Below, one piece after another: positions 38,265 to 49,879 of a stretch of DNA of 64,000 nucleotides. The stretch's first letter is position 1. Each line of letters starts with the position of its first letter. The notes beneath the pieces were generated by a model. It was not told where the DNA came from. It saw nothing but the letters and a program-made list of their open reading frames with translations, and made no database searches. The DNA is from Gilliamella sp. wkB308 (GTDB lineage: Bacteria > Pseudomonadota > Gammaproteobacteria > Enterobacterales > Orbaceae): the NCBI RefSeq assembly GCF_001690185.1, contig NZ_LZGN01000028.1, positions 1 through 64,000 of the forward strand. The letters are read 5' to 3'. The position numbers were made by a program, and so were the translations under genes.

Positions 38265-40334
38265 ATGCAAAAAACATTTTTAGTGGAAATTGGTACAGAA
38301 GAGTTACCTCCAAAATCGCTCCGCACTTTGGCTGAAAGTTTTGCGGCTAATTTTATCGAACAACTGGATAATGCAAATTTAGAACATGGTGAAGTCCTTT
38401 GGTATGCATCACCAAGACGTTTAGCATTAAAAGTATTAAATCTGAATGATACTCAACCTGATAGCCAAATCGTCAAACGAGGCCCAGCAGTAAGTGCAGC
38501 ATTCGATCAAGCAGGAAATCCAACGAAAGCCGCAGAAGGTTGGGCACGTGGTTGTGGTATTACGGTTGATCAAGCAGAACGAATACAAACAGATAAAGGG
38601 GAATGGCTTTCTTATACACAAAATCAAAAAGGACAGCCTGTTGTCAATTTGTTATGTGATATGGTTAAAAATGCTTTAAACAAATTACCGATACCAAAAC
38701 CAATGCGCTGGGCAGCCCGTCAAGTTGAATTTATTCGCCCAAGCCATACTGTGACGATGTTATATGGTGATGAACTGGTACCAGGCACTATTTTAGACAT
38801 TGATTCCGCACGGGTGATCCGTGGACACCGTTTTATGGGTGAACAGGAGTTTACTATCGATAATGCCGATCAATATCCTGAAATTTTAGAACAACGCGGT
38901 AAAGTTATTGCTGATTATGATAAACGTAAATTAATCATCCAACAACAAGCAGAAGCTGCAGCGGCAAAACTTAATGGTAAAGCGGATTTAACAGATAGTT
39001 TATTAGAAGAAGTCTCTTCATTGGTTGAGTGGCCGGTTGTTTTAACAGCAAAATTTGAAGAACGATTTTTAGATGTCCCTGCTGAATCACTTGTTTATAC
39101 CATGAAAGGTGATCAAAAATACTTCCCTGTTTATGATAAACAAGGAAAATTACTACCGAATTTTATTTTTGTTGCCAATATTGAGTCAAAAGATCCGCAA
39201 GTGGTCATTGCTGGTAATGAAAAAGTAGTTCGTCCACGTTTAGCTGATGCCGAGTTTTTTTATAAAACAGATTTAAAACAGCGTTTAGAAGATCGCTTAC
39301 CTCGCCTTGAAACAGTGTTATTTCAACAACAGTTGGGTACAGTAAAAGATAAAGCATTACGTATAGAATCATTGGCAGGTTTTATTGCTGAGCAAATTGG
39401 TGCAGATGTAGCGCAAGCAAAACGTGCAGGCAAATTAACTAAATGTGATTTAGTCACAAACACTGTTTTCGAGTTTCCTGAAACACAAGGGATTATGGGA
39501 CGTTATTTAGCCCTTAAAGATGGTGAAAGTGTTGAAGTCGCCACCGCCATAGAAGAACAGTATAAACCTCGTTTTTCAGGTGATGAGTTACCAAGTACAG
39601 CTGTTTCTTGTGCAGTTTCAATCGCTGAAAAAATGGATACTTTAGCGGGTATTTTTGGTATTGGGCAACATCCTAAAGGCGATAAAGATCCCTTCGCACT
39701 ACGACGTGCGGCTATTGGCGTTTTAAGAATCATTGTAGAAAAAAACTTACCGTTAGATCTTATTGCATTATCTGAATTTGCCACTTCATTATATGGTGAT
39801 AAATTAAATAACCAAAATGTAGTAACCGATATTGTTAGTTTTATGCAAGGTCGTTTTCGTGCTTGGTATCAAGAACTTGGTTTCACGATTGATACTATTC
39901 AAGCCGTATTGGCTCTTAATCCTACCAAACCAGCCGATTTTGATGCGCGTGTAAAAGCCGTAACACATTTTAGAACACTGCCAGAAGCATCATCATTAGC
40001 TGAAGCAAATAAACGAGTATCAAATATATTATCTAAAGCAGAACTAGCAATTCCTGATAGTGTTAATGCTTCACTGCTTGAAGCAGGTGCAGAAGGAGAG
40101 TTAGCAAAACATGTTGCGGTGTTAATGGATAAATTAGCCCCATATTTTAATCAAGGACGGTATCAAGATGCTCTCGTTGAGTTATCTGCGCTTAAAGCAC
40201 CCGTTGATGAATTTTTTGCTTCAGTTATGGTAATGGTTGATGATGAAAAAATAAAACTTAATCGTTTATCATTATTGAAAAAACTACAAAGTTTATTTTT
40301 AAAAGTTGCGGATATCTCATTATTACAATCATAA
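38265..40334 (+). CDS. glyS: Glycyl-tRNA synthetase beta subunit
   Basis: The tRNA-binding subunit, 689 residues (E. coli 689). Starts [20 protein letters not shown]; contains [15 protein letters not shown] and [18 protein letters not shown], and a C-terminal anticodon-binding DALR-like region ending [20 protein letters not shown]. It completes the glyQ-glyS operon. Confidence 0.98.
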   Translation: MQKTFLVEIGTEELPPKSLRTLAESFAANFIEQLDNANLEHGEVLWYASPRRLALKVLNLNDTQPDSQIVKRGPAVSAAFDQAGNPTKAAEGWARGCGITVDQAERIQTDKGEWLSYTQNQKGQPVVNLLCDMVKNALNKLPIPKPMRWAARQVEFIRPSHTVTMLYGDELVPGTILDIDSARVIRGHRFMGEQEFTIDNADQYPEILEQRGKVIADYDKRKLIIQQQAEAAAAKLNGKADLTDSLLEEVSSLVEWPVVLTAKFEERFLDVPAESLVYTMKGDQKYFPVYDKQGKLLPNFIFVANIESKDPQVVIAGNEKVVRPRLADAEFFYKTDLKQRLEDRLPRLETVLFQQQLGTVKDKALRIESLAGFIAEQIGADVAQAKRAGKLTKCDLVTNTVFEFPETQGIMGRYLALKDGESVEVATAIEEQYKPRFSGDELPSTAVSCAVSIAEKMDTLAGIFGIGQHPKGDKDPFALRRAAIGVLRIIVEKNLPLDLIALSEFATSLYGDKLNNQNVVTDIVSFMQGRFRAWYQELGFTIDTIQAVLALNPTKPADFDARVKAVTHFRTLPEASSLAEANKRVSNILSKAELAIPDSVNASLLEAGAEGELAKHVAVLMDKLAPYFNQGRYQDALVELSALKAPVDEFFASVMVMVDDEKIKLNRLSLLKKLQSLFLKVADISLLQS

Positions 40335-40398
40335 TAAGTATGTATCAACACTTGTGGTAGCCTATTTTGGTTACCACTTAATGACTTAGAGCTAAAAA

Positions 40399-41169
40399 AT
40401 GCAAACCGAATTATCCTTTTATCGATTGTTAAATGAAACAATTAATTTTATTAGAAATCGTTTTCAGCCAATCATTATCATCTGTTTTTTAATCAGTGCC
40501 ACTACCACACCAATTTTAAATCATGTATTTGATAAACAACTTTTTCAGCAACTATCTAACCAATCTCTTAATGTCGTGTTATTGCAATTATTAAAACCAG
40601 CAATGATTTATATGCTGATAAATTTTATGACGCAGGCGGTTATACTTGCTGTGATATATAATTATTCAATCAGTAATAAATTTAATTTCAATTTAATATT
40701 GTCCCGTTTGTTACCAAATATATTGAATTTAATTGGTTTAAGTTTAGTTTGTGCATGTTTAATTGTTACTGGGTTAATATTTATGTTATTAATATGCTCA
40801 GTTTTGAATCTAATTTTACCCATCCAAATCATGAATCTTTTAATTTCAACGGTCACGATTGTTGTTATGATTGTTATATCGATAGTTTATCTCCAATTCA
40901 ATAGTTTAATTATTGAACCTTCAACAAAAGATTTTTTCCAAAAATTTATAGAATGTTTTACACACACGTTGATGTATTGGCGATTAACCTTACCAATGTT
41001 TTTAATCTACTTTTTAGCTATATTTGTATTGTCACATTGGGCTGTTTCAATTACATCGCTGATGATAAATATTATCTATTCAACAATAATAATGTTTGCA
41101 AATATCTTTATGATATGTTTCCTTTATCGTCTCAATATGCTATTAAAAAACCAGCATAAAACACATTAA
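40399..41169 (+). CDS. YciC-like (UPF0259) inner-membrane protein
   Basis: The 256-residue protein has about six hydrophobic segments and starts SFYRLLNETINFIRNRFQPI, which resembles the YciC start (SVYRDTGNFFRNQF). The later FIECFTHTLMYWRLTLPMFL and the end FLYRLNMLLK also recall YciC. Similarity is weak and base composition very AT-rich. Function unknown. It begins about 65 bp after glyS on the same strand. Confidence 0.6.
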   Translation: MQTELSFYRLLNETINFIRNRFQPIIIICFLISATTTPILNHVFDKQLFQQLSNQSLNVVLLQLLKPAMIYMLINFMTQAVILAVIYNYSISNKFNFNLILSRLLPNILNLIGLSLVCACLIVTGLIFMLLICSVLNLILPIQIMNLLISTVTIVVMIVISIVYLQFNSLIIEPSTKDFFQKFIECFTHTLMYWRLTLPMFLIYFLAIFVLSHWAVSITSLMINIIYSTIIMFANIFMICFLYRLNMLLKNQHKTH

Positions 41170-41299
41170 AAACCAGAGCAAAATATCAATTAATTATTTA
41201 AAATTATCCATTATTATTTTTTAATCACTCTATTAAAAATTTATAGAGTGATTAAAATTAAATGATGCCCTATCATTTAGAATTACAGGGGATATTGAT

Positions 41300-41785
41300 A
41301 TGACACCAGCGATTAACCAACTAAAAAAATTAAAAATTCAATTTAAAATTCATCAATATGAACACGACCCTAATACAACCAATTACGGTCAAGAAGCTGT
41401 CAATAAACTTGATCCAACATTAAATGTGGTTGCCGATCAAATTTTTAAAACGCTTGTTGTAAGTTTAAACAACAATGACAAAACATTAGCTGTTTGCGTA
41501 TTACCTGTTAATAAACATTTAGATCTTAAAAAAGTAGCAAAAGCATTTAACTGTAAAAAAATTGATTTAACCCATCCTAATATAGCTGAAAAAACGACAG
41601 GTTATTTGGTTGGAGGAATCAGTCCATTAGGTCAGAAAAGACGTCTACCGACATTAATTGATATTAGCGCAAATTATTTAACCACTATGCTAGTATCAGG
41701 CGGAAAAAGAGGATTAGAAATTGAAATAGCACCTAGTGATTTACTTACAGTATTAAATGCTAAATTTATAGAAATTACATCTTAG
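41300..41785 (+). CDS. ybaK: Cys-tRNA(Pro)/Cys-tRNA(Cys) deacylase YbaK
   Basis: It removes cysteine mischarged onto tRNA-Pro by ProS. The 161-residue protein (E. coli 159) shows [20 protein letters not shown], the key VFKTLVV-type segment [10 protein letters not shown] with the catalytic lysine, [19 protein letters not shown] and [14 protein letters not shown]. Single gene. Confidence 0.94.
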   Translation: MTPAINQLKKLKIQFKIHQYEHDPNTTNYGQEAVNKLDPTLNVVADQIFKTLVVSLNNNDKTLAVCVLPVNKHLDLKKVAKAFNCKKIDLTHPNIAEKTTGYLVGGISPLGQKRRLPTLIDISANYLTTMLVSGGKRGLEIEIAPSDLLTVLNAKFIEITS

Positions 41786-41885
41786 TTTAATTAAATAATA
41801 TTAGCTAACAATCACAGATTAAATGTAAGAAAATTTAAATGCATTGTAATGCAATTGATGTGATTTAATCATTTTTTTAAATAGA

Positions 41886-41914
41886 AAGGTCATGAAACAA
41901 TGTTCCATGACCTA
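41886..41914 (-). terminator. hupA terminator
   Basis: The 7-bp arms GGTCATG/CATGACC have an 11-base loop and are followed on the minus strand by TTTCTATTT. It sits 45 bp after the HU gene stop. Confidence 0.6.
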
Positions 41915-41958
41915 ACGTTATTTATTGTCAAAAAAATATTTTCGACAATTTCAAAAAA

Positions 41959-42231
41959 CTATTTGATTGCTTCTTTAAGACTTTTACCTGATACAAAAGC
42001 AGGTACTTTACTTGCAGCAATTTTGATTTCTTTACCAGTTTTTGGATTACGACCCGTGCGTGCTTTACGAGCATTAACTTTAAATGTACCGAAACCAACT
42101 AATTGTACTGGTTCACCAGCTTTTAATGATTCAGTAATAGCTGCTAATGTAGCTTCTAACGCAGTTTTAGCTGCAACTTTAGTAATATCAGCTTTACTAG
42201 CAATTGCATCGACAAGTTCTGTTTTATTCAT
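41959..42231 (-). CDS. hupA: DNA-binding protein HU
   Basis: HU bends and compacts DNA in the nucleoid. It has 90 residues, the standard length, with the DNA-binding arm signature [18 protein letters not shown] and the terminal [12 protein letters not shown]. The neighbours hemE and yjaG are those of E. coli hupA, which supports the alpha assignment. Confidence 0.96.
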   Translation of the reverse strand: MNKTELVDAIASKADITKVAAKTALEATLAAITESLKAGEPVQLVGFGTFKVNARKARTGRNPKTGKEIKIAASKVPAFVSGKSLKEAIK

Positions 42232-42407
42232 GGAAATATCCTTACATATTTATTTTATTGTTAAAGTTAACATAATAAAGAAAGTTAATTACATAACTTT
42301 CCAACTGTAAACAACATTTAGGTTACATTGCTATTAAATGTAGTCTATATTGCTCTAATATAAAAGAAAAATTTATTAAAAAATAAAAAAATCATGGCTT
42401 GAACGCT

Positions 42408-43001
42408 TTAATCGCTCAAAAAAACACCAATATTGCTCATTTGTGACGTTCGAATTTCTGCTTTTAGACCTTTTATTAAATCTTCCATTTCATTTTTTTC
42501 ATCGCGTAATAATCGGAAAATTTCCCATTGCAAATCAAATTCATCAATTACACTAGGTAATTGCTGTTGTTCATCCTCTGAAAGTAAAATATTTTCTTTT
42601 GTCATCTCAAATTCAGCAATGGTTGTCGCTGATATACTACTTACTTTAGCGGTGTGTTCAGCAATATCACCACTTAAATACGAGTGTAACAACTCGCTAA
42701 GTGCCTGACATGCATCAATAGCAGGATAGACCATATAAGGGCTTTCATTAGTAAAAACAGGAATGATAGCTTCTAATTTTTCTAGCTGTAAATCAAAGTT
42801 TATTTTTACATCATAGACTAATAAGGATTCCCATATTAAATCAAGTATTTTTTTGTAATTTTTACTATCTTCTTGATTTTCAACTTGTTTGCAGTAGTAA
42901 ACAAAGTTAGGGTACATTCGTTCACACAAACAAACCATAAATAAACGTTGTTGCCATTCAGGCAATTTTTCCATTCTTAATTGAATTGGGTTTTTAATCA
43001 T
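42408..43001 (-). CDS. yjaG: DUF416 protein YjaG
   Basis: The 197-residue cytoplasmic protein (E. coli YjaG 196) shows [48 protein letters not shown] and [11 protein letters not shown]. Function unknown. I use the ATG at 43001 (MIKNPIQ) because it fits the family start and has AAGG before it. It overlaps the hemE stop by eight bases, so the two are translationally linked. E. coli has nfi between these genes; it is absent here. Confidence 0.92.
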   Translation of the reverse strand: MIKNPIQLRMEKLPEWQQRLFMVCLCERMYPNFVYYCKQVENQEDSKNYKKILDLIWESLLVYDVKINFDLQLEKLEAIIPVFTNESPYMVYPAIDACQALSELLHSYLSGDIAEHTAKVSSISATTIAEFEMTKENILLSEDEQQQLPSVIDEFDLQWEIFRLLRDEKNEMEDLIKGLKAEIRTSQMSNIGVFLSD

Positions 43002-44067
43002 GATGAAACCTTTTTGATTGACGATGAACCGCGTCAATTAAATATTGTACATGTTCTAGCGGAATATCTTGATGAATACCATGTCCTAAATTAAAAACAT
43101 GGCCATTATGATAGCCAAATTCCGATAACACAGCATCTACATTTGCTTCAATTATCTGCTTATCAGCATATAATACTGAAGGATCAAGATTACCTTGTAC
43201 CGCTATTTGTCCTTTTTGTGACACGTTACTTAGATCAACTGTCCAATCAACACCTATCGCATCACACCCCGAGTTTATAATACTGTCTAACCATAATCCG
43301 CCACCTTTAGTAAATAAGGTTACAGGTACATAAGAAGTGATATTTTGACTCTTTTTACCTTGTTTTAATTGCGATAGGATTAATTTCATATAATCTAATG
43401 AAAACGTTTGATAGCTTTGATGACTCAGCACCCCGCCCCAAGTATCAAATATCATTATCGACTGCGCGCCGGCTTCAATTTGGGCATTTAGATATATAGC
43501 GACACTGTTAGCCAGTTTTTCAAGTAATAGGTGTAGTGCTTTAGGATCACTATACAGCATTTTTTTTATTTTTGTAAAAGCTTTACTGCTACCACCTTCA
43601 ATCATATAGGTAGCGAGTGTCCACGGACTACCCGAAAATCCAATTAAGGGTACTGTTCCGTCGAGCTCTTTTTTGGTTAGCCGAATAGCATCCATCACAT
43701 ATCTTAATGATTGCTCTGGGTCAGGAATGGGGAGTTGCTGAATATCAGATAAACACTGAATTGATTGCTTAAATTTAGGGCCTTCTCCCGTCTCAAAATA
43801 CAGACCAAGCCCCATTGCATCGGGAATAGTTAATATATCAGAAAAAATAATGGCAGCATCAAGATCAAATCTTTTCAGTGGCTGTAAAGTCACTTCACAT
43901 GCTAAATCAGGGGTTTGACACATCGTCATAAAATCCCCTGCTTTAGCTCTTAAATCACGATATTCAGGTAAATAACGCCCAGCTTGGCGCATCATCCACA
44001 CCGGTGTGTAATCAACGGGTAAACACTGTAAAGCTCGTAAATAACGATCATTTTTTAGTTGATACAT
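42994..44067 (-). CDS. hemE: Uroporphyrinogen decarboxylase
   Basis: It converts uroporphyrinogen III to coproporphyrinogen III in heme synthesis. The 357-residue protein (E. coli 354) has [16 protein letters not shown] near residue 20, the catalytic Asp in [29 protein letters not shown], and [15 protein letters not shown] near the end. It is upstream of yjaG and overlaps it. Confidence 0.97.
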   Translation of the reverse strand: MYQLKNDRYLRALQCLPVDYTPVWMMRQAGRYLPEYRDLRAKAGDFMTMCQTPDLACEVTLQPLKRFDLDAAIIFSDILTIPDAMGLGLYFETGEGPKFKQSIQCLSDIQQLPIPDPEQSLRYVMDAIRLTKKELDGTVPLIGFSGSPWTLATYMIEGGSSKAFTKIKKMLYSDPKALHLLLEKLANSVAIYLNAQIEAGAQSIMIFDTWGGVLSHQSYQTFSLDYMKLILSQLKQGKKSQNITSYVPVTLFTKGGGLWLDSIINSGCDAIGVDWTVDLSNVSQKGQIAVQGNLDPSVLYADKQIIEANVDAVLSEFGYHNGHVFNLGHGIHQDIPLEHVQYLIDAVHRQSKRFHHD

Positions 44068-44156
44068 AGCATCGACTCTTTTAGTTGTTATGACAATTGA
44101 CCCAAACGTTTAAAGTTAACATCCTATTTTAGCATCTTATATGCTTATATAATCGA

Positions 44157-45056
44157 TTATTTATGAGGTTGAGAGAGCACATTTTGTGCATAACGGATCA
44201 ATGTTTCAGAAATATTTTGCATCACACTACTTTCTGGGGCAAATCGATGCCAATAAAGCATTCGTCTTTGATAAAGACCTTCTGTTAAATTGACAAGCTC
44301 ACCAGTTTTTAGCTCTTGTTCAACTTGAAGTTTTGGTAACATACAACAAGCCGAACCTTGTTTTGCTAGCTGAACAAATGCTTCAGAAGAACTTGTTATA
44401 TGACAAACGACACTTCCTGGCGTAAGATTAAAATTCTCTTGTAAAAAAGCTTGATGCATATCATCTAAATGGTCAAAGGCTACCGCTGGTGCCTTTAACA
44501 AGGAAGAACGGGTAACCCCATTAGGAAAATATTTTTTAGCAAAATCTGGCGACGCAACAAAAATATAGTCTAAAGCGCCTAACATGTCTGACAAGCAACC
44601 TGGTAATGGATTGGCTTGAATACTGATTGCAGCCACAACTGTACCAAGTCGCAGTAATTCTAATGTATGTTCTTCATCTTTAACTTGAATATCAAAACGT
44701 AAAATATTTTTATCTAACACGGGTTTTAACGCTGGTAAAAGCCATGTTGCAAGCGAATCCGCATTGATTGCAATCGATAACGACAAAGGTGTCGGATTTT
44801 GATCGTTATCGCCTAACCATTGTTGTTCAAGTAATTCTACTTGATGCAATAAACCTAAAAGATGTTCCCCTTGCTTGGTCGCTTTGGGTGGAATGGTTCT
44901 GACTAAAAGCTGTTGACCAAAAAAACTTTCAAGTTGCTTGATGCGTTGCGAAACCGCCGGTTGTGTAATGCACAATTTATCGGCTGCTCTTTCAAAACCT
45001 CGCTCTTTTATTACTGCATCTAATGCTTGTAATGCTCTATAATCTGGACGCTTCAT
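44157..45056 (-). CDS. argP: LysR-type regulator ArgP
   Basis: ArgP activates argO, dapB and other genes according to lysine and arginine levels. The 299-residue protein (E. coli 297) starts [25 protein letters not shown], with the winged HTH at about 18-60 ([17 protein letters not shown]), then the effector domain. [13 protein letters not shown] near the end also fits. It is divergent from rpiA, as in E. coli. Confidence 0.95.
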   Translation of the reverse strand: MKRPDYRALQALDAVIKERGFERAADKLCITQPAVSQRIKQLESFFGQQLLVRTIPPKATKQGEHLLGLLHQVELLEQQWLGDNDQNPTPLSLSIAINADSLATWLLPALKPVLDKNILRFDIQVKDEEHTLELLRLGTVVAAISIQANPLPGCLSDMLGALDYIFVASPDFAKKYFPNGVTRSSLLKAPAVAFDHLDDMHQAFLQENFNLTPGSVVCHITSSSEAFVQLAKQGSACCMLPKLQVEQELKTGELVNLTEGLYQRRMLYWHRFAPESSVMQNISETLIRYAQNVLSQPHK

Positions 45057-45264
45057 AATCTCTTTACGAATAATGGGATCTTTGCTTGAATACTCAAAGC
45101 TTTTAGATCAAGCTAATTTTTTAAATAGATCTAAAACTTAATATATTTTATCAAAATACTAATGATTTTTGCTTTCCAAACAGTTACTATGCCATATCTT
45201 CAGTAATTTTGCTTTCAAAATTTTATTTTTTTGAATAAAAATTATTTAAAACTACGGTGATATT

Positions 45265-45939
45265 ATGACGCAAGATGAATTAAAAAAAGCGGTCGGCTGG
45301 TCTGCTTTAAAGTTTGTAAAACCCAACTCTTTAGTCGGAGTTGGAACTGGGTCAACAGCAGCACATTTTATTGATGCTTTAGCAACGATTAAAGGTCAAA
45401 TTAAAGGAACGGTTTCAAGTTCAGAAGCTTCTACCCAAAAACTACTCAGCTATGGTATCCCCGTACTTGATTGTAATGAAGTCGATAGTTTGGATGTTTA
45501 TGTTGATGGCGCAGATGAAATTAATTATCAGATGCAGATGATAAAAGGTGGAGGAGCTGCACTCACGCGCGAAAAAATTGTTTCAGCATTAGCTAAACAG
45601 TTTATTTGTATTGTTGATGAATCAAAAGTTGTCAACGTATTAGGTAAATTTCCTTTACCCATTGAAGTTATTCCAATGGCTAGATCATACGTTGCACGTG
45701 AATTATTTAAACTGGGTGGAAAACCCGTTTACCGTCAAGGCGTTGTGACTGATAATGGCAATGTTATTTTAGACATTCATGATTTAGTCATCACAAATCC
45801 AATTGAATTAGAAAATTGTATTAATAATATTCCGGGTGTCGTCACAGTTGGTTTGTTTGCTAACCGAGGTGCAAACATTGCATTAGTCGGTTCAAGTTCA
45901 GGTGTTAAAGAATTAACATTAGACCGTTGTTCAAATTAA
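45265..45939 (+). CDS. rpiA: Ribose-5-phosphate isomerase A
   Basis: The 224-residue protein (E. coli 219) starts [17 protein letters not shown], with [15 protein letters not shown], the catalytic Asp/Glu segment [24 protein letters not shown] and VDESKVV. It links the pentose phosphate pathway branches. serA follows on the same strand, and argP is divergent. Confidence 0.97.
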   Translation: MTQDELKKAVGWSALKFVKPNSLVGVGTGSTAAHFIDALATIKGQIKGTVSSSEASTQKLLSYGIPVLDCNEVDSLDVYVDGADEINYQMQMIKGGGAALTREKIVSALAKQFICIVDESKVVNVLGKFPLPIEVIPMARSYVARELFKLGGKPVYRQGVVTDNGNVILDIHDLVITNPIELENCINNIPGVVTVGLFANRGANIALVGSSSGVKELTLDRCSN

Positions 45940-45998
45940 ATTGAGTGTTATTATTAAAGCTTTACGCATTGATGTGGTATATGGAAAGAGAGGAAAAG

Positions 45999-47240
45999 AT
46001 GGTTGTTCAGGCTTTAACCAAAGATGAAAATAAGTTTTTATTACTTGAAGGTGTTCACCCTAGTGCAGTTGAGGTACTCAAATCCGCTGGTTTTACAAAT
46101 ATAGAATATCTTAAAAGCGCCTTATCGCCTACCGAACTTAAAACAGCCTTAAAAGATGTCCGCTTCATAGGAATTCGCTCAAGAACTCATTTAACCGAAG
46201 ATATTATTAATTCAGCACCTAAATTAGCCGGTATTGGTTGTTTTTGTATAGGCACGAATCAAGTTGATCTAGATGCTGCAACTGTTAAAGGTATTCCTGT
46301 TTTCAATGCTCCATTTTCGAATACTCGATCTGTTGCGGAACTTGTTTTAGCCGAAGCCATATTATTGCTTCGACGAGTACCTGAAGCCAATGCTCAAGCT
46401 CACCAAGGTAAATGGAATAAAATAGCAACCGGATCTCATGAAGCGCGAGGAAAAAATTTAGGTATTATTGGCTATGGCCACATTGGTAGCCAATTAAGTA
46501 TATTAGCTGAATCATTGGGAATGAATGTCTATTTTTATGACATTGAGACTAAATTACCTTTAGGCAATGCAAAACAGATAGCAACGATGAATGAATTACT
46601 CGCGATGAGTGATATTGTCAGTATGCATGTCCCTGAAAACCCAACGACAATCAGAATGATCAGCAAAAATGAAATCAATCAAATGAAATCAGGTGCGATA
46701 TTAATTAATGCATCACGCGGTAAGGTTATCGATCTTGATGCATTAACTGATGCTTTAAAAGCCAATAAAATTAGTGGTGCCGCCATTGATGTATTTCCAA
46801 GTGAACCAGCAAGTAATAATGATCCATTTGAATCGCCACTATGTGAATTCGATAATGTCATTATCACTCCACATATTGGTGGTTCTACCAGTGAAGCTCA
46901 AGAAAACATTGGTATCGAGGTGGCAACTAAATTGGCTAAATATTCCGACACGGGTGCGACCTTATCTGCTGTCAATTTTCCTGAAGCCTCTTTACCTATT
47001 CCGGCTAAAGGCTCAAGTCGATTTATCAATATTCACCATAATCAACCCGGTGTATTAACCGCAATCAATACTCTGTTTGCCGAACAAGGTTTAAATATTT
47101 CTGCTCAATATCTACAAACGGATCCTAAAATTGGCTATGTAGTTATTGATATCGATAGGGTTGAACAAAGTAAAGCTGAAGAGTTATTAATTAAACTCAA
47201 AAATGTCGCAGGGACTATCAGAGCAAGATTGCTATTTTAG
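45999..47240 (+). CDS. serA: D-3-phosphoglycerate dehydrogenase
   Basis: First enzyme of serine synthesis, 413 residues (E. coli 410). I take the ATG at 45999 (MVVQALTKDENKFLLLEG), which has GAGAGGAA close before it and matches the family start; the longer frame from 45945 adds 18 unrelated residues. Features: GIIGYGHIGSQLS Rossmann loop, INASRGKVIDLDAL, the catalytic His in NVIITPHIGGST, and a C-terminal ACT domain (HHNQPGVLTAINTLFAEQ) for serine feedback. Confidence 0.97.
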   Translation: MVVQALTKDENKFLLLEGVHPSAVEVLKSAGFTNIEYLKSALSPTELKTALKDVRFIGIRSRTHLTEDIINSAPKLAGIGCFCIGTNQVDLDAATVKGIPVFNAPFSNTRSVAELVLAEAILLLRRVPEANAQAHQGKWNKIATGSHEARGKNLGIIGYGHIGSQLSILAESLGMNVYFYDIETKLPLGNAKQIATMNELLAMSDIVSMHVPENPTTIRMISKNEINQMKSGAILINASRGKVIDLDALTDALKANKISGAAIDVFPSEPASNNDPFESPLCEFDNVIITPHIGGSTSEAQENIGIEVATKLAKYSDTGATLSAVNFPEASLPIPAKGSSRFINIHHNQPGVLTAINTLFAEQGLNISAQYLQTDPKIGYVVIDIDRVEQSKAEELLIKLKNVAGTIRARLLF

Positions 47241-47376
47241 CTAAAGAAAATTATCAATAAAAGGCTTATTGATAATGGGTTTTGGTTTCTAACGTATCTC
47301 AATATATATTAAGATTACGAAAGAAGCCAAATACTCCGGAAATTTAATTTCACATTCGATCAAACTTTAGTATTAA

Positions 47377-48156
47377 CTATTTATCAACGACTTTCACTTT
47401 AATAACATTGATACCCCGTTGCATCAAAGCATCATAATATTTATCATCTAAATGGTCATCAGTGATGATAGTATCCACTGCATCTAAATCACAAACGACA
47501 TTTGGGCTTCGTCGTCCAAACTTTGAAGAATCCGCTAATAAAATCAGTTTGGCAGCAGCCTTACTCATTGCCACACTACCATGATAACTTTCATTAAAGG
47601 TGGTTACACCACCAACCAAATCCACGCCATCAGCCCCCATAAACAGTTTATCAAATGAATAGGATTCAAATGCTGCAATAGCGGAAGCATTATTACTATG
47701 AAACGAGGCGGATTTACGACGAAATGTGCCACCTGTTAATATAATATTTTGGTCATTATCGTTAGCAACGAGCTCATTCACCATATGTAAACTATTGGTC
47801 ATGATAGTTAAATTATTAAATTGAGCTAGCATAGGAATCATTTGTGCAACCGTACTTCCTGCATCAAAAATAACAGAATCGCCGTCATGAATTAGTTTTG
47901 CGGCTTCTTGGGCTATTGCTTTTTTTTGTGCCGTATTAATATAAGTTTTGTGGTCAATCGCACGATCACCAATTTCGCGATTTAACATTGCACCACCATA
48001 AGTCCGTAGCACAAGTCCACTCTCATAGAGTTGAGTAAGATCTTTTCGAATAGTGGTACCCGTCGTTTGAAAATGGGTAGCTAGCTCATCAACACTCACT
48101 TGCCCATTTTTTTGCAGATATTCTAAGATTGCTGTTTGTCGTTGCCTTACTTTCAT
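47377..48156 (-). CDS. srlR: Glucitol operon repressor SrlR (DeoR family)
   Basis: The 259-residue protein (E. coli 257) has the Deo[24 protein letters not shown] at about residues 20-40, then the sugar-phosphate binding domain with [13 protein letters not shown] and [26 protein letters not shown] near the end is almost identical to E. coli GutR. Last gene of the srl cluster. It probably binds the repeat at 51538-51580 upstream of srlA. Confidence 0.96.
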   Translation of the reverse strand: MKVRQRQTAILEYLQKNGQVSVDELATHFQTTGTTIRKDLTQLYESGLVLRTYGGAMLNREIGDRAIDHKTYINTAQKKAIAQEAAKLIHDGDSVIFDAGSTVAQMIPMLAQFNNLTIMTNSLHMVNELVANDNDQNIILTGGTFRRKSASFHSNNASAIAAFESYSFDKLFMGADGVDLVGGVTTFNESYHGSVAMSKAAAKLILLADSSKFGRRSPNVVCDLDAVDTIITDDHLDDKYYDALMQRGINVIKVKVVDK

Positions 48157-48258
48157 GATTGGAGTCCATTATTACTGTTCAATAACAGAATTAATTTATT
48201 GTATAAAATATTATACTTCATCATGAAAGAAAATACTTTTCAAAATAAAAGATAGGGA

Positions 48259-48624
48259 TTATTTATTTGCTTTTAATGCAAGAATCAACGCGCTTTGAGA
48301 CGCAAAATCATTGGGGAAAATTGTTTCCGGCATAATATCGGTAATATTTAGTCCCAATAATTGTGGTATCGGTTTTGGCAATGCAAAAACGGTGAACCCT
48401 TTCATCCATATTGAATCAATCACTTTTTTATCGTGATCTAATGATAGCGCGATTAAAACTTTCGGTTTAAAACGTTGAGCTTGGCTACGACCAACACCTA
48501 AATAAGTGCCTTTCTTCATCGACAAAAATGCTCGGTTAAAACGTCGGATCTGAAACCAACCAAGTATTATTTGTATACTCCAAGCAATTAGAGCTAATAT
48601 GGCTAAATTAGTGGTCAAATTCAT
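48259..48624 (-). CDS. srlM: Glucitol operon activator SrlM (GutM)
   Basis: The 121-residue protein (E. coli 119) has an N-terminal membrane segment and then GWFQIRRFNRAF, GVGRSQAQRFKPKVLIALS, WMKGFTVFALP and IFPNDFASQSALILALK, all matching GutM. The ATG at 48624 is chosen for its strong AAGGAG; a longer frame from 48690 overlaps srlD. A small activator of srl transcription, last of the structural gene run. Confidence 0.93.
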   Translation of the reverse strand: MNLTTNLAILALIAWSIQIILGWFQIRRFNRAFLSMKKGTYLGVGRSQAQRFKPKVLIALSLDHDKKVIDSIWMKGFTVFALPKPIPQLLGLNITDIMPETIFPNDFASQSALILALKANK

Positions 48625-48696
48625 TATTATCTCCTTTTTACCAGACCAAAGAAAAGATGTGCGAAAGGCATCACTATACTTTCGCACCAAATTGAG

Positions 48697-49476
48697 TTAA
48701 AACATAACTTGCCCACCCGTAATATTAATTGATTGCCCTGTACAATATGATGCTTTATCGCTTGCATAAAATAACAATACATTAAGCACATCCTGATATT
48801 CACAGCCTCGTTTAAGTGGCACTTTATCAATATAAATTTGTTCAACTTGGTTTTCTGGTATACCGAGTTTTTTAGCATATTGTGGAATCAAGGATTGAAA
48901 CATTGGCGATTTTAACAAGTTACCCAGCATCAATGAATTAACCGTAATCCCGTAGTCAGCTAGATCAAGCGCTAACGATTGTGTTAATCCAACACCGCCA
49001 AATTTTGCGGCGCTATACCCGGAATTATGTTTGCTACCCACTTTGCCCGATTTAGAGTTAATTTGTATAATTCGACCGGCAGTTTTATATTTAATCATCA
49101 AATTAGCGAATTCACGTGCACATAAAAAATAACCGGTAAGATTAACATTGACGGATAATTGAAAGTCTTTCAATACAAAATGAGTAATGGGCGCAGCTTT
49201 AGCAACGCCAGCACTATAAACCATTAAATCCATTCGTTTAAAAGTATTATCAATTTCGTCAGCCAACTGCCGCACACTTTCTTCATCGGTGGCATCCACC
49301 CTAAAACCTTTTGCAGTTCCTACACCATACTTGCTGTTTATTGTTTCAGCTACTTTATTTGCATTATCAATATTTAAATCTGCAACGGCAACTTTATATC
49401 CAGCATCGGCAATACCTTCAGATAAGAAAGCCCCTAAGGTTTGTCCACCACCTATAATGACTGCTACTTGTTTCAT
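48697..49476 (-). CDS. srlD: Sorbitol-6-phosphate 2-dehydrogenase SrlD
   Basis: It oxidises glucitol-6-phosphate to fructose-6-phosphate. The 259-residue short-chain dehydrogenase (E. coli 259) has VIIGGGQTLGAFLSEG at the cofactor loop, the catalytic Ser in INSKSGKVGSKHN, the YSAAKFG Tyr-x3-Lys, and ends SINITGGQVMF. Fourth gene of srlAEBD. Confidence 0.97.
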   Translation of the reverse strand: MKQVAVIIGGGQTLGAFLSEGIADAGYKVAVADLNIDNANKVAETINSKYGVGTAKGFRVDATDEESVRQLADEIDNTFKRMDLMVYSAGVAKAAPITHFVLKDFQLSVNVNLTGYFLCAREFANLMIKYKTAGRIIQINSKSGKVGSKHNSGYSAAKFGGVGLTQSLALDLADYGITVNSLMLGNLLKSPMFQSLIPQYAKKLGIPENQVEQIYIDKVPLKRGCEYQDVLNVLLFYASDKASYCTGQSINITGGQVMF

Positions 49477-49486
49477 TTTCTGTTCC

Positions 49487-49855
49487 TTAAATAGTTAAAA
49501 TTATAATTTCATCATCGATATTAAGTTGATTAGGTATTTCACCGATAACATGCACTGACCCCGGTAATTCAGCTTCATAATTCCCATCAAATCTTAATGT
49601 GATATGACCTAACTCTTTAAAATTGGTTGTGGCAACCTCTCCAACCGAAGTTATACGATAAGTGTGCTTGCCTAATTGAATGCATTGCCCTATTTCAAGG
49701 TTTTGCCTTAACTCGTCATGACTATGTATAAAGCAATAATTGGCAAAATCGGACGGTGAGCCTTCTTTAAACAGGATTAGCATGCCATCAGCCAACGCTT
49801 CTTTGGCAAAGTCACCAATTTGTTTAATTTTTGAATGGTAGATAACTTTTGACAT
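49487..49855 (-). CDS. srlB: PTS glucitol EIIA component SrlB
   Basis: The 122-residue protein (E. coli 123) carries the phospho-histidine region CFIHSHDELR and LGHITLRFDGNYEAELPGSVHV. Two adjacent ATGs occur; I take the second (49855), spaced better from AAGG and matching the E. coli start. It lies 24 bp after srlE and 10 bp before srlD. Confidence 0.96.
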   Translation of the reverse strand: MSKVIYHSKIKQIGDFAKEALADGMLILFKEGSPSDFANYCFIHSHDELRQNLEIGQCIQLGKHTYRITSVGEVATTNFKELGHITLRFDGNYEAELPGSVHVIGEIPNQLNIDDEIIILTI

Positions 49856-49879
49856 CATTAACCTTCTTTGTTCGTTCGC

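Noticed and set aside
41900-42310. 136-residue plus-strand ORF over hupA
   Set aside because: It is the antisense shadow of the HU gene; the HU frame is unmistakable.
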